DNA of 64,000 nucleotides, from NCBI RefSeq assembly GCF_038637725.1, contig NZ_CP152052.1:2835501-2899500 (forward strand), given 5' to 3'. The position numbers and the translations under genes were made by a program. Each line of letters begins with the position of its first letter. The first letter of the stretch is position 1. The stretch is from Psychrobacillus sp. FSL H8-0483 (lineage in GTDB: Bacteria; Bacillota; Bacilli; Bacillales_A; Planococcaceae). The notes below the pieces were generated by a model. That model did not search any database, was not told where the DNA came from, and worked only from the letters and a program-made list of their open reading frames with translations. This document shows positions 17,067 to 26,398 of the stretch, one piece after another.

Positions 17067-19478
17067 TTATCCTCGTAACTCTGCTCCTGCTTGCTCTGCA
17101 AGTGCTTTTAATACTTTGTTATGTGCATTTACTACTTCTTCATCTGTAAGGGTACGTTCTGGATCGAAGTATGTGAGAGAGAATGCAACCGATTTTTTGC
17201 CTGGCTCCATTTTTTCTCCTTCATATAAATCGAATAGATGTACACCTTTTAATAATCTTCCACCAGATAACTGAATAATTGCTTGTAGTTCGCCAGAAGC
17301 TTTCTCGCTGTCCACTACTAATGCAATATCACGAGTAATGGATGGGAATTTAGAAACTGGTGCATAGTATAATGTTTCCACTTCTTTATTTAATACTTTT
17401 GCTAAATTCAATTCCATTACATACGTTTCTTTTAAGTCACGTGCTTTTTGCTCAGATGGGTGTAATTGAGCGATAAGCCCAATCTCTTCTCCAGCTAACT
17501 TGATGGAAGCAGTACGTCCAGGATGTAACCCGTCTACTACTGAACGTTCAAATGTAAGCTCACTTGTATGTCCAAGTAGTTCCATTAATCCTTCGACAAT
17601 TCCTTTTAATACGAAGAAATCGACAACTTTTTTCTCAGCTTGCCAGCTATGATCTAACCATTTACCTGCAATTACAGCTGCTAAATGCTCTTGCTCATGA
17701 GGTAAGCCTGATTCTGTTTCACCTAGGAATACGGAACCTACTTCATAAAGAGCAACTGTATCCGCTTGGCGAGCCGTATTATACGTAACAGCCTCTAGTA
17801 AATGCGGGATTAAGCTTTGACGAAGGATACTGCGTTCTTCACTCATTGGCATTAATAACTCAGTTACTGGAGCAGTTTCTAATGCAAATTTTTGAGACAT
17901 TTCTTTTGATGTTAATGAATACGTAATGGCTTGATAAAGACCAGCACCTTCCAAGTAAGCGCGAACTTGACGACGTTTTGCTTGATAAGATGTTAATCCA
18001 CCTGGTTTTGATTCTTCCACTGGTAATGTCATTGGAATTTCATCGTACCCATACATACGAGCAATTTCTTCTACAATATCTTCTTTAATTTTAATATCTT
18101 GACGACGAGTTGGTGCCTTAATATACAAGTATCCATTTGCCGCTTCGAAATCAAATTTAAGTCTAGTTAATATAGAAGTCATTTCTTCTAATGAAATTTT
18201 CATTCCTAAACGATTATTAATAAAGTCAGGCGACACAACTACTTCAGCTGGAGTTTTATCTAACTCATCAACTACTATTGAACCAGCTAGGACTTCTCCA
18301 CCAGCAAGCTCTGCAAGAAGACTTGCCGCACGTTCTGCAGCTGGAATAACACGATTCGGATCGACACCTTTTTCAAAACGGGCACTCGCATCACTACGTA
18401 AGTTATGGTCCTTAGAAGTTTGGCGAACGGATCCGCCAACAAAGTATGCAGATTCGATGACAACCGTTGTTGTTCCTTCATGCACCTCTGAATTAGCACC
18501 ACCCATAACACCAGCAATAGCAACTGGCTCTTTGCCATTTGTAATAACTAAATGATTAGATTTTAGCGTACGCTCTTGATCATCAAGCGTGACAATTTTT
18601 TCTCCTTCATTTGCAAGACGAACGACAATTTCTTTTGTTTCCAGTCGGTCATAATCAAACGCATGAAGTGGTTGACCATATTCCATTAGCACATAGTTCG
18701 TAATGTCTACTACGTTATTATGTGGACGAACGCCAGCAGCCATAAGTCGGTGCTGTAACCATAGTGGTGATTCTTTTACCACTACATTTTTCACTACTTT
18801 TGCTACGTACATTGGATTTTCTATATCAGCATCTACACGTAAGCTTAAGTAATCAGAAGCTTTCTCGTTACTTTCTGTGTATGTTGCTTCTGGATATTTC
18901 ATATCCTCTGATAGAATTGCCCCAACTTCATAAGCTACTCCAAGCATACTTAGAGCATCTGAACGGTTTGGTGTTAAGCCTAACTCTAGGATTGTATCGT
19001 CTAACCCCAATAAAGGAAGTACGCTTTCTCCAGCAGTTGCTGTTTCTGGAAGCACATAAATACCTTCTGCATATGCTTTTGCTACCAGTCTGCCTTCAAT
19101 TCCAAGTTCTTGAAGCGAACAAATCATACCATTTGATTCTTCCCCACGAAGTTTTGCTTTTTTAATTTTCATGCCACCAGGAAGCACTGCTCCTGGACGA
19201 GCAACGATAACTTTTTGACCAGCTGCAACGTTTGGAGCTCCACAAATAATTTGTGTTGTTTCATCTCCAACGTCTACCTGACAAATATTCAACTTGTCTG
19301 CTTCTGGATGCTTCACACATTCCTTCACATAACCGACTACTACATTTGTCATTCCTTGAGAGCGATCTATTACTGCATCGACTTCAATACCTGAACGAGT
19401 AATTTTTTCACCCAATTCTTTTGGATCAAGTCCTTGTGTATTCACATAATCTGCTAACCATTTCGTAGAAACTAACAT
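17067..19478 (-). CDS. pheT: phenylalanyl-tRNA synthetase beta subunit
   Basis: The beta chain of the alpha2-beta2 enzyme that charges tRNA(Phe). At 803 residues it has the full bacterial layout: the N-terminal EMAP/tRNA-binding domain (about 40-150), the B3/B4 editing domain, the B5 domain and a C-terminal anticodon-binding FDX-ACB domain (last about 90 residues, containing YAPVSKFPSITRDIALVVD). It is 12 bp downstream of pheS and shares its T-box control. AGGAGG-like bases precede ATG 19478. Confidence 0.97.
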   Translation of the reverse strand: MLVSTKWLADYVNTQGLDPKELGEKITRSGIEVDAVIDRSQGMTNVVVGYVKECVKHPEADKLNICQVDVGDETTQIICGAPNVAAGQKVIVARPGAVLPGGMKIKKAKLRGEESNGMICSLQELGIEGRLVAKAYAEGIYVLPETATAGESVLPLLGLDDTILELGLTPNRSDALSMLGVAYEVGAILSEDMKYPEATYTESNEKASDYLSLRVDADIENPMYVAKVVKNVVVKESPLWLQHRLMAAGVRPHNNVVDITNYVLMEYGQPLHAFDYDRLETKEIVVRLANEGEKIVTLDDQERTLKSNHLVITNGKEPVAIAGVMGGANSEVHEGTTTVVIESAYFVGGSVRQTSKDHNLRSDASARFEKGVDPNRVIPAAERAASLLAELAGGEVLAGSIVVDELDKTPAEVVVSPDFINNRLGMKISLEEMTSILTRLKFDFEAANGYLYIKAPTRRQDIKIKEDIVEEIARMYGYDEIPMTLPVEESKPGGLTSYQAKRRQVRAYLEGAGLYQAITYSLTSKEMSQKFALETAPVTELLMPMSEERSILRQSLIPHLLEAVTYNTARQADTVALYEVGSVFLGETESGLPHEQEHLAAVIAGKWLDHSWQAEKKVVDFFVLKGIVEGLMELLGHTSELTFERSVVDGLHPGRTASIKLAGEEIGLIAQLHPSEQKARDLKETYVMELNLAKVLNKEVETLYYAPVSKFPSITRDIALVVDSEKASGELQAIIQLSGGRLLKGVHLFDLYEGEKMEPGKKSVAFSLTYFDPERTLTDEEVVNAHNKVLKALAEQAGAELRG

Positions 19479-19490
19479 GTCATTTCCTCC

Positions 19491-20528
19491 TTACACTTCT
19501 GTTCGGTGGAATTGCGATAAGAAACGCACATCATTCGTATAGAAATGACGAATATCTTCCACTCCATATTTCAACATTGCAATACGCTCTGGACCCATAC
19601 CGAATGCAAACCCAGATAGTTTTTTCGAATCATAGCCAGCCATTTCAAGTACGTTTGGATGTACCATACCAGCACCTAAAATCTCAATCCACCCTGTTTT
19701 CTTACAAACGTTACAGCCACTTCCGCCACATTTAAAGCAAGAAATATCCATTTCAACAGATGGCTCTGTGAACGGGAAGAAACTTGGACGAAGACGGATT
19801 TCACGATCATCACCGAACATTTTCTTCGCAAAGACAGAAAGTGTTCCTTTTAGATCACTCATGCGAATATTTTCCCCAATTACAAGTCCTTCGATTTGTG
19901 TAAATTGGTGTGAATGTGTCGCATCATCATTGTCACGGCGGTACACTTTACCTGGACAAATGATTTTAATCGGCTTGCCTTCTTTTGCTTCCATTGTACG
20001 AGCTTGTACTGGAGAAGTATGTGTACGAAGAAGAATATCCTCTGAAATATAGAAAGAATCTTGCATATCACGAGCTGGATGACCTTTTGGCAAGTTTAAA
20101 GCTTCAAAATTATAATAGTCTTTTTCCACTTCCGGACCTTCCGCAATTTCATATCCCATGCTAATAAATAAATCTTCAATCTCTTCTACTACACGAGTAA
20201 GTGGATGATGATTACCTGTTTTCACTGGACGCCCTGGTAATGTTACGTCAATAGATTCTTTTTCTAACTGTTCTTGGATCGCTTGGTCTTGAAGCAATGT
20301 CATGCGAGCTTCAAGTACTTCTGTTACTTCTTCACGTACTACATTTACTAATGCCCCCATTTTCGGACGTTCTTCTGCAGGAAGTTTACCCATTCCTTTT
20401 AGTAAGTCCGTAATCGGTCCTTTTTTACCTAAATATGCAACACGCACATCATTTAATTCTTTTACATTTTGAGAAGCTGCAATTTTTTGAATTGCTTCCT
20501 CTTTCAACTGTTGAAGTTGTGCTTCCAT
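19491..20528 (-). CDS. pheS: phenylalanyl-tRNA synthetase alpha subunit
   Basis: Catalytic alpha chain of the synthetase that forms Phe-tRNA(Phe). Class II motifs are visible: [25 protein letters not shown] (motif 2 region) and [17 protein letters not shown] (motif 3). The N-terminal coiled-coil begins [12 protein letters not shown]. The start is set at ATG 20528 (345 residues) because AAGGAGG stands 8 bases before it; a TTG 21 bases further up would overlap that ribosome site. First gene of pheST. Confidence 0.97.
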   Translation of the reverse strand: MEAQLQQLKEEAIQKIAASQNVKELNDVRVAYLGKKGPITDLLKGMGKLPAEERPKMGALVNVVREEVTEVLEARMTLLQDQAIQEQLEKESIDVTLPGRPVKTGNHHPLTRVVEEIEDLFISMGYEIAEGPEVEKDYYNFEALNLPKGHPARDMQDSFYISEDILLRTHTSPVQARTMEAKEGKPIKIICPGKVYRRDNDDATHSHQFTQIEGLVIGENIRMSDLKGTLSVFAKKMFGDDREIRLRPSFFPFTEPSVEMDISCFKCGGSGCNVCKKTGWIEILGAGMVHPNVLEMAGYDSKKLSGFAFGMGPERIAMLKYGVEDIRHFYTNDVRFLSQFHRTEV

Positions 20529-20548
20529 CTGATAATCCTCCTTAATCA

Positions 20549-20642
20549 AATTCGCCTTGGCGTAATGGAGTCCAGGTTTTGCATCAAGCTAGCTCGATGA
20601 ACTGAACTGCTTTGCAAATCTGTGACATCCGCCAGAGGCTAT
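20549..20642. repeat. candidate Bacillales intergenic repeat inside the pheST leader
   Basis: The stretch carries TTCGCCTTGGCGTAAT at one end and TGTGACATCCGCCAGAGGC at the other, a pairing that I recall from intergenic repeats of Planococcaceae. It separates the T-box terminator from the pheS ribosome site. A small hairpin (TTTCATTCA/TGAATGAAA) follows at about 20649-20675. No second copy was found in this window. Confidence 0.4.
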
Positions 20643-20682
20643 GATTTCATTCAACATTACTCGGCTGAATGAAATTTTACAA

Positions 20683-20950
20683 AATAAAAAGCCCCGCCCC
20701 TATAAAAGGGACGAGGACTAATTTCGCGGTACCACCCTGATTATTGCACAAAAGTAAGTGCAATCACTCAATTCGACTAACGGCTCTACACCGGCACACC
20801 TTTACAGCAATCGCTGGTCCCGGTGGCAGCTAACGGGGTGAACTTCTATATGCATTCTCTATTTACACTTTCAGTCACGGTGTAAAATCCCTTTTTTCGA
20901 ATCGTCATATATACTTTTCCCGATCACAGCTTTTTCTATTTATCAAATTA
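20683..20950 (-). promoter_or_regulatory. T-box riboswitch, Phe-specific, controlling pheST
   Basis: The T-box sequence AGGGTGGTACCGCGAAA is at 20739-20723 on the minus strand. It is followed by a terminator stem CCTCGTCCC/GGGGCGGGG with a T-run (about 20720-20685). In the upstream stem, the sequence GAAGTTCACC places a UUC specifier codon at 20842-20840, matching Phe. Uncharged tRNA(Phe) should therefore relieve termination before pheS. Confidence 0.93.
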
Positions 20951-20956
20951 TAGTCT

Positions 20957-20985
20957 ATTATACGTATTTTTAGACATTTCTTCAA
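20957..20985 (-). promoter_or_regulatory. sigma-A promoter of the pheST leader
   Basis: TTGAAG (20985-20980), a 17-bp spacer and TATAAT (20962-20957). The -35 begins 8 bp after the stop of the methyltransferase gene. Confidence 0.85.
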
Positions 20986-20992
20986 GTGTCTT

Positions 20993-21757
20993 TTATTTTA
21001 ATGTTAATCCATATAGAAGAATTCCGGTTGCAACTGCTACGTTTAATGATTCAGCTTGACCTAAAAGGGGTACTATAATATTCTGATCCGTTTTCTGTAG
21101 TAGCTCAGCATGTATGCCGCTTCCTTCATTCCCAACGATTAACGCAAACGTATCACCTTTTTTAACTGCATTAAACGGTGTAGAATTTTCAAATGCAGTT
21201 CCGAAAACTGGCACTTGTCGATTTTTCAACTGATCCACCCAATCGTGTAGATCCCCTTTTACTACAGGAATATGAAAATGAGATCCTTGTGCAGATCGTA
21301 GTGTTTTGGAATTATATGCATCCGCAGATCCTTTTCCAAGAATCACTGCGTCTATTCCTGCAGCATCTGCCGTGCGTATCATTGTGCCAATATTACCTGG
21401 ATCTTGAACGGCATCAATTAATAATAGGCGACTCCAGTTCGTTTGCTCTTGATCAACCACAGTTTGTTGTTTACAGTGAGCAAATATACCTTGTGTATGC
21501 TCTGTTTCAGCAAGTTCTTTTTTTATGACATCATTGATTTCAACCATTTCAATATTTTCTACATCCCAATTCACTGGAATCTCACTAGTATCACTTATCA
21601 TAATCGTAAGCACGTTTTCTTTTTGTTTAATTGCTTCCTCTACTAAGTGAAAACCTTCAATAATAAATTCACCTGTTTTATCCCGTTCTTTTCTAACACT
21701 TAATAATTTTTTCCAATGCTTCACCAGTGAATTTTGTGGAGATTCAATTCGTTTCAT
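20993..21757 (-). CDS. TrmH/SpoU-family RNA 2'-O-methyltransferase (YsgA-like)
   Basis: A 254-residue SPOUT methyltransferase that transfers methyl groups from SAM to ribose in rRNA or tRNA. An N-terminal substrate-binding part (ERDKTGEFIIEGFHLVEEA) is followed by the knot domain with QDPGNIGTMIRTADAAG, IVGNEGSGI and IIVPLLGQAESLNVAVATGILLYG (motifs 1-3). It lies beside pheS as ysgA does in B. subtilis. The exact modified nucleotide is not known from sequence. Confidence 0.92.
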   Translation of the reverse strand: MKRIESPQNSLVKHWKKLLSVRKERDKTGEFIIEGFHLVEEAIKQKENVLTIMISDTSEIPVNWDVENIEMVEINDVIKKELAETEHTQGIFAHCKQQTVVDQEQTNWSRLLLIDAVQDPGNIGTMIRTADAAGIDAVILGKGSADAYNSKTLRSAQGSHFHIPVVKGDLHDWVDQLKNRQVPVFGTAFENSTPFNAVKKGDTFALIVGNEGSGIHAELLQKTDQNIIVPLLGQAESLNVAVATGILLYGLTLK

Positions 21758-21857
21758 TTATGTGTGACCGCCTTTTTTTTAGATAACAAAGTATAGCTTT
21801 TCTACTTAGTATCTGTCTAGTTTATATGTAGGATCTGTTAAGCGATAATGTCGTTAT

Positions 21858-22031
21858 GGACGAAAATCCACTCGCTTTCCGCGGACGAACTGCCAAGCCT
21901 CCTCGGGGCAACAGGATGTTGGTCACGAATCCGTTGCCACATGGATGTGGCGAACTTAGGATTTGTTCCTACAAGCTCGTTGCGGGGTCTTGGCAGCCCG
22001 TTTTTCCGCAGGAGTCTCGCGGATTTTCGTC
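21858..22031. repeat. 174-bp GC-rich element with 11-bp terminal inverted repeats (MITE-like)
   Basis: GACGAAAATCC at 21858-21868 is exactly inverted as GGATTTTCGTC at 22021-22031. Inside are CGCTTTCCGCGG and CCGCAGGAGT, shared with the elements at 12833 and 30442, plus a middle part not seen in them. It has no credible coding frame. It lies between the methyltransferase gene and sspI. Confidence 0.8.
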
Positions 22032-22199
22032 ACAAAATATATGCTTCTAAAAAACAACAACCTAATTTAAAAGAGCCTATATGTAAAGTGCTCATTGGAG
22101 ACACCTTAATAATACCTTACACTTTTCTTGATTAATTGTAACAAATTCATGTATAGCTTGCGAGAGTTTGGATAACATAATTGCGAGGAGTGATGAAAA

Positions 22200-22406
22200 T
22201 TGGATTTTCAAATTCGAGAAGCAATAACTGCAAATTTGAAAGGCAATTCGACAACTGATATTCGAGAGGTAGTCGAAGATGCCATTCAAAGAGGAGAAGA
22301 ACATTTACTACCTGGACTTGGAGTAATCTTTGAAAAATGGTGGAAAATGGCGGATGATACAAAACGAAATTCCGTATTAAATGAACTCGCAACCGCATTC
22401 AAATAA
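22200..22406 (+). CDS. sspI: small acid-soluble spore protein I
   Basis: A 68-residue minor spore protein made in the forespore under sigma-G in B. subtilis. The hallmark is AIQRGEEHLLPGLGVIFEKW, very close to B. subtilis SspI. The start is TTG 22200, nine bases after GAGGAG. It shows that the organism forms endospores. It is monocistronic and divergent from the methyltransferase gene, as in B. subtilis. Confidence 0.95.
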   Translation: MDFQIREAITANLKGNSTTDIREVVEDAIQRGEEHLLPGLGVIFEKWWKMADDTKRNSVLNELATAFK

Positions 22407-22447
22407 AAATAATCCGTGAAGAATAATAACTCTTCACGGATTATTTT
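22405..22447 (+). terminator. terminator of sspI
   Basis: A long perfect stem, AATAATCCGTGAAGA with its complement TCTTCACGGATTATT, followed by TTTTATT. Confidence 0.9.
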
Positions 22448-22455
22448 TATTACTC

Positions 22456-23095
22456 TTCGCTGATAAGCATATATTCAAAAATAGCGATATACTTTAAGAA
22501 AAAAATTATTCGTTACGCTTGCTATTTTTTGAATGCGGCCTTTAAGTGCATCTTGTCTCCATTGTTTCTAACGTGCTTTTGACGGCACGTTTGCTATATT
22601 ATTACCGGGAAAGTTTTAAAAGAGGGACGCCAGAAGATACAATTTCTGGCGCTCTCGCGTCCAGTAACATTAAAGTTGGTAACTTTGTATTAAAGTAGGT
22701 TACTGATATAGAAATTTTAAAGAATACAAAGTTTAGTTTGAATTAAATAAAGATGATTAAAATCACCTCTCTAGTTTATCTGACAGGTGATTTTTTTTAT
22801 TGGATATTTATGTTAAAACAACTATAGTTTATGAAGGATTTCACTTAAACTAACGCAGCAGGTTAGTTTAACAATAAATTAAAAGCGTTTTTATGCGATT
22901 TAAGAATTAAGTTAATGTAAACCAAATTTGTTCTAAAACAAGGTCAATAAGTATATAGATACTGGGAACTGATTATTGTCCAAAATAGCATGACTAAATT
23001 AACTAAATTGAGTAAAGAATTTATGGCTATTTAAGCGAATTATATTAAATGTATAACTAATAACGAATTGAAAAATATTCTGGGAGGTTAGTGAG
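22456..23095. other. 640-bp intergenic region with inverted repeats, no clear gene
   Basis: No supported coding frame was seen. Structured parts are ACGTGC/GCACGT near 22570, CGCCAGAA/TTCTGGCG at 22628-22651, CAGTAAC/GTTACTG around 22661-22708 and a terminator at 22759-22798 (AATCACCT/AGGTGATT then T8). The plus-strand terminator with no gene before it suggests a non-coding transcript or the tail of a lost gene. Confidence 0.5.
22759..22798 (+). terminator. orphan plus-strand terminator
   Basis: AAATCACCT and AGGTGATTT pair over a 16-base loop and are followed by a run of eight T. No gene ends just before it. Confidence 0.7.
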
Positions 23096-24073
23096 ATGAG
23101 AGCAGCTGTTTACACCTCGTATGGATCCCCGGAGGTCCTTAGGATAAATGAAGTTGAACTGCCATCTATAAAGAATGACGATCGGGTACTAATCAGAGTG
23201 CATAACGCTTCAGTCAATCAATTTGACTGTCTATATCGGAAGGGTTATTTGCCTACCAGATTAAATAATGGTCTTAAAAAACCAAAATCGTCAATATTGG
23301 GGATTGACGTTTCAGGCATCGTTGAAGCGGTCGGTAAAAATGTACAAAGATTTAAAGTTGGCGACTATGTCTTCGGAAGTTGCTTCGGATCCTACGCAGA
23401 ATATGTCTGCCCTCCACAGAGTGGATTGAGTCATATGCCGAAAAACATAACCTTCGAACAGGCTGCAGCCGTGCCATGTGCTGCTCAAACAGCTCTTCAG
23501 GCGTTGCGAGATGTAGCAAAGATAAAATCGGGACATAAGGTTTTGATCTACGGAGCTTCGGGCGGTGTCGGGCACTTTGCAATTCAGCTTGCCAATTACT
23601 ACGGGGCTGAAGTAACCGCGGTTTGCAGCACCTCGAATCTGCAGTGGGTGAAAGATCTCGGTGCACATTACGTGATCGATTATACGAAAGAAGACTTCAC
23701 AAATAACGGACAAAAGTACGATATCATACTGGATGCTGTTAGTAAAACGACCTTTTTTAGTTGTTTACGTTCACTAGCTGAGAATGGTGTCTATATAACA
23801 GAAAACCCCCTCTATCCTATGTATCACCCAGTTCAGTTATTGGTTGGTTCCTTAATCGGTCGAAAGAAAGCTAAGCTGCATCTTACAAATCCTAATGACA
23901 TGGATCTAGAATTCATGCGTGGGCTTATAGAGGAAGAGAAAGTAAAACCAATTATAGAGAAGTGTTATCTCTTGGATCAAATCGTAGAGGCTCATAAGCA
24001 TGTAGAAAGTGGACGTACAAAAGGGAAGGTAGTCCTTCAAATCATATCTCAATTAGAATGCGTTGATCCTTAA
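23096..24073 (+). CDS. zinc-independent MDR-family NAD(P)H oxidoreductase (quinone oxidoreductase-like)
   Basis: A 325-residue medium-chain dehydrogenase/reductase. The N-terminal GroES-like domain includes ILGIDVSGIVEAVGKNVQRF, and the Rossmann domain carries IYGASGGVGHFAIQLA. The structural-zinc cysteines of classic alcohol dehydrogenases are not apparent, so a quinone-oxidoreductase-like reaction is more likely than alcohol oxidation. The start ATG 23096 follows GGGAGG. Its central part (about 23400-23700) uses more G/C-ending codons than its neighbours and it is flanked by long gene-poor gaps, which hints at acquisition by transfer. Substrate unknown. Confidence 0.88.
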   Translation: MRAAVYTSYGSPEVLRINEVELPSIKNDDRVLIRVHNASVNQFDCLYRKGYLPTRLNNGLKKPKSSILGIDVSGIVEAVGKNVQRFKVGDYVFGSCFGSYAEYVCPPQSGLSHMPKNITFEQAAAVPCAAQTALQALRDVAKIKSGHKVLIYGASGGVGHFAIQLANYYGAEVTAVCSTSNLQWVKDLGAHYVIDYTKEDFTNNGQKYDIILDAVSKTTFFSCLRSLAENGVYITENPLYPMYHPVQLLVGSLIGRKKAKLHLTNPNDMDLEFMRGLIEEEKVKPIIEKCYLLDQIVEAHKHVESGRTKGKVVLQIISQLECVDP

Positions 24074-24585
24074 AGGATTAACGCTATTTTTGTTGAATTT
24101 AATTTAACTATAGGGACTGGTTAATTAATATTCCTTCTTCAACTAACTGGTGTTTTAGTTGAAGAAAAAACTGTTTGAAGATAAATAAAAAGGCTATGTT
24201 CTATTCTATTATGGTAGGACCTAACCAATTACTTAAACCCACCAGCACCCATGTGTTGCCGCATACACTCCGCACAAGTCTAGTGCGTCTCGAACTCATT
24301 TTAAAAGAAGATAGCTAATCGTTTAGATGACAACTACTCCATTTGGGTAGGGATATATGACATACTTTCGTAACGGGAGATTTATGTCTTCAAAGTTAGA
24401 AAATAGACTAAAACGTCCGCACATTTTCATGACCCTTTTTTATTACTAAGTTTTAAATAATTTTTACAAATAAATACGACTTTTTTATCTATGCGGATAA
24501 ATCACATATGCATATGAATGGTAGTTTGGAAAAGTGGTGTAAAGACGTGATTAGGTAGAATTATAGTGAAACTCTGAAAAAACAC
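24074..24585. other. gene-poor gap with one hairpin and a possible 21-codon frame
   Basis: At 24135-24166 the arms TTCTTCAACTAA and TTAGTTGAAGAA make a 12-bp hairpin that could end the oxidoreductase transcript, although it lacks a T-tail. At 24384-24449 a small plus frame, preceded by GGGAG, would encode MSSKLENRLKRPHIFMTLFY and one more residue; it may be a remnant of a membrane-protein start. Nothing else is recognised. Confidence 0.4.
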
Positions 24586-24614
24586 TTGACCGTAATGTGT
24601 CCTCATACTATAAT
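24586..24614 (+). promoter_or_regulatory. sigma-A promoter of the transporter T-box leader
   Basis: TTGACC (24586-24591), a 17-bp spacer and TATAAT (24609-24614); start expected near 24621. Confidence 0.85.
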
Positions 24615-24620
24615 TTCATT

Positions 24621-24895
24621 TAATATTCTAAATAGCAAATGAGCGATGACAAGAACATATTAAGCCGGGTCTCCCTGTTGACAGAGAATCAGTGGTTGGT
24701 GGAAACTGATACATAGATTTTGGTGAATTTCATTCTTAGAGCTTTTTTTATACTTCATCATAGAGAAGGTAGTATAAAAACGGATTAAACCGTTATTTTA
24801 CCAAGTAAGTGGGAAACTAGATTTGTTTCCAATTAGGGTGGTACCGCGTGAACAACCACGTCCCTATCGTTAAAGATAGAGACGTGGTTTTTTTG
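24621..24895 (+). promoter_or_regulatory. T-box riboswitch with UUC (Phe) specifier before NSS transporter
   Basis: The T-box core AATTAGGGTGGTACCGCG is at 24831-24848. The terminator CCACGTC/GACGTGG with a T-run follows at about 24856-24895. In stem I the sequence GAATTTCATTCTTAGAGC places UUC at 24729-24731 before an A, in the same setting as the UUC of the pheST leader in this window. The transporter gene should thus be induced when tRNA(Phe) is uncharged. Confidence 0.88.
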
Positions 24896-24945
24896 TCTTT
24901 TCCTTTGTTTTTTATGAGGAAAAGACGTAATAAATATAGATTGGA

Positions 24946-26316
24946 TTGGTAAGTATTAAAACATCAGAGCAATGGTCATCTAAGATTGGATTTATTTTAT
25001 CTGCAGCAGGGTCAGCTATAGGAGTAGGCGCAATATGGAAGCTGCCCTATGTGACTGGCATCAGTGGAGGGGGAGCATTCTTTCTACTGTTTATCCTTTT
25101 TTCATTATTCATAGGTTTTCCGCTGTTATTAGCAGAGTTTGTCATTGGTAGAAGCACTCAAAAGGAAGCAGTTAGTGCTTATCGTACTTTAGCTCCAAAT
25201 ACTAAATGGCATTGGATCGGCAAGTTAGGGGTATTCACATGTTTCCTTCTATTGTCTTTTTATAGTGTAATTGGTGGCTGGATTGTTATATATTTTGCAA
25301 AAGGTTTGTTTGGTGGAATTATTAGTGAAGGCGCAGATTATGGATCTATTTTTAACGACACAATTGGAAATCCAATGTTAGTTATCGGAGCTCAATTTGC
25401 ATTCCTAGCCTTCACAGTTGTAGTTGTAGCAAAAGGGATTCAAAATGGAATTGAAAAAGTAAGTAAAATTTTGATGCCCGCTTTATTTATCCTATTTTTT
25501 GTTCTTATCATTCGTTCACTTACACTTGATAATGCTATGGAAGGTGTGAAATTCTTCTTAGCACCTGATTTCGCAAGTATCACATCTCAAAGTATTCTGT
25601 ATGCAATGGGACAAGCTTTCTTCTCCCTAAGTGTCGGTGTATCAGTAATGGTTACTTATAGTTCGTATCTTTCAAAAAAAGAAAGTTTAATTCAACCGGC
25701 TATTTCAATCGTTTCAATGAATTTATTCATCGCTTTATTAGCAGGTTTAGCAATCTTCCCAGCTGTATTTTCATTAGGTTTAGAACCTGCTGAAGGACCT
25801 GGTTTGCTGTTTGTTGTATTACCTGCTGTTTTTGATCAAATCATCTTTGGAGAAGCTTTTTTATTAGGATTTTTAGCCTTATTTTTATTTGCCACATTAA
25901 CCTCGGCATTTTCTATGTTAGAAATTATTGTAGCTTCATTAGTTAAAGGAAAAGAAGAGAAGAGAACAAAATATGCTTATATTGTTGGTGTTTTAATATT
26001 CGCAGTTGGAGTTCCATCTGCATTATCATATAGTGTTTTTGAAGATATTATCATCTTCTCAAAGAATATATTTGATTCCGCAGATTATTTAGTTAGTAAT
26101 ATATTAATGCCACTCGGCGTATTTTTAATCTCTATTTTCGTACCACTTAAGATTAAGAAGAGTAAATTACGTGAAGAAGTATTACAGCATTCTAGTTTGG
26201 GTGCTACTGCATTTAACATTTGGTTCTTTATCATGAGATATATTATTCCGTTAGTAATTATCATCGTATTCCTTGATATAACTGGAATACTAGATAAAAT
26301 TATTTCTATCTTTTAA
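24946..26316 (+). CDS. neurotransmitter:sodium symporter (NSS) family transporter, predicted phenylalanine/aromatic amino-acid importer
   Basis: A 456-residue Na+-coupled transporter of the LeuT/NSS fold with about eleven to twelve helices. The unwound first helix with the sodium and substrate site is [19 protein letters not shown], followed by GGGAFFLLF and [11 protein letters not shown]. The T-box leader with a UUC specifier predicts phenylalanine or a related aromatic as cargo; this is inference from regulation. An in-frame TAG at 24937 limits the start to TTG 24946 (or ATT 24940). No proper ribosome site precedes it; AGGA lies about 26 bases upstream inside a 12-codon frame (24914-24952) whose TAA overlaps the start region. 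Confidence 0.88.
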   Translation: MVSIKTSEQWSSKIGFILSAAGSAIGVGAIWKLPYVTGISGGGAFFLLFILFSLFIGFPLLLAEFVIGRSTQKEAVSAYRTLAPNTKWHWIGKLGVFTCFLLLSFYSVIGGWIVIYFAKGLFGGIISEGADYGSIFNDTIGNPMLVIGAQFAFLAFTVVVVAKGIQNGIEKVSKILMPALFILFFVLIIRSLTLDNAMEGVKFFLAPDFASITSQSILYAMGQAFFSLSVGVSVMVTYSSYLSKKESLIQPAISIVSMNLFIALLAGLAIFPAVFSLGLEPAEGPGLLFVVLPAVFDQIIFGEAFLLGFLALFLFATLTSAFSMLEIIVASLVKGKEEKRTKYAYIVGVLIFAVGVPSALSYSVFEDIIIFSKNIFDSADYLVSNILMPLGVFLISIFVPLKIKKSKLREEVLQHSSLGATAFNIWFFIMRYIIPLVIIIVFLDITGILDKIISIF

Positions 26317-26345
26317 ATAAGAAAACTATTTAAAGAAACCCAACA

Positions 26346-26397
26346 AAAAGTGCTGAAGCTAGCTAGCAGAAATTCTGCTTAACTTCAGCACTTTTTT
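26346..26397 (+). terminator. terminator of the NSS transporter gene
   Basis: AAAAGTGCTGAAG and CTTCAGCACTTTT pair around a loop with its own AGCAGAA/TTCTGCT pair; six T follow. The group II intron scar starts at once after it. Confidence 0.9.
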
Positions 26398-26398
26398 G

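Noticed and set aside
23312-23713. Minus-strand frames of 104 and 133 codons inside the oxidoreductase gene
   Set aside because: They arise from the higher GC of the host gene and encode nothing recognisable.
24232-24330. Stretch that reads THVLPHTLRTSL, resembling an integrase HxLRHT motif
   Set aside because: Too short and without any further integrase sequence around it; likely chance.
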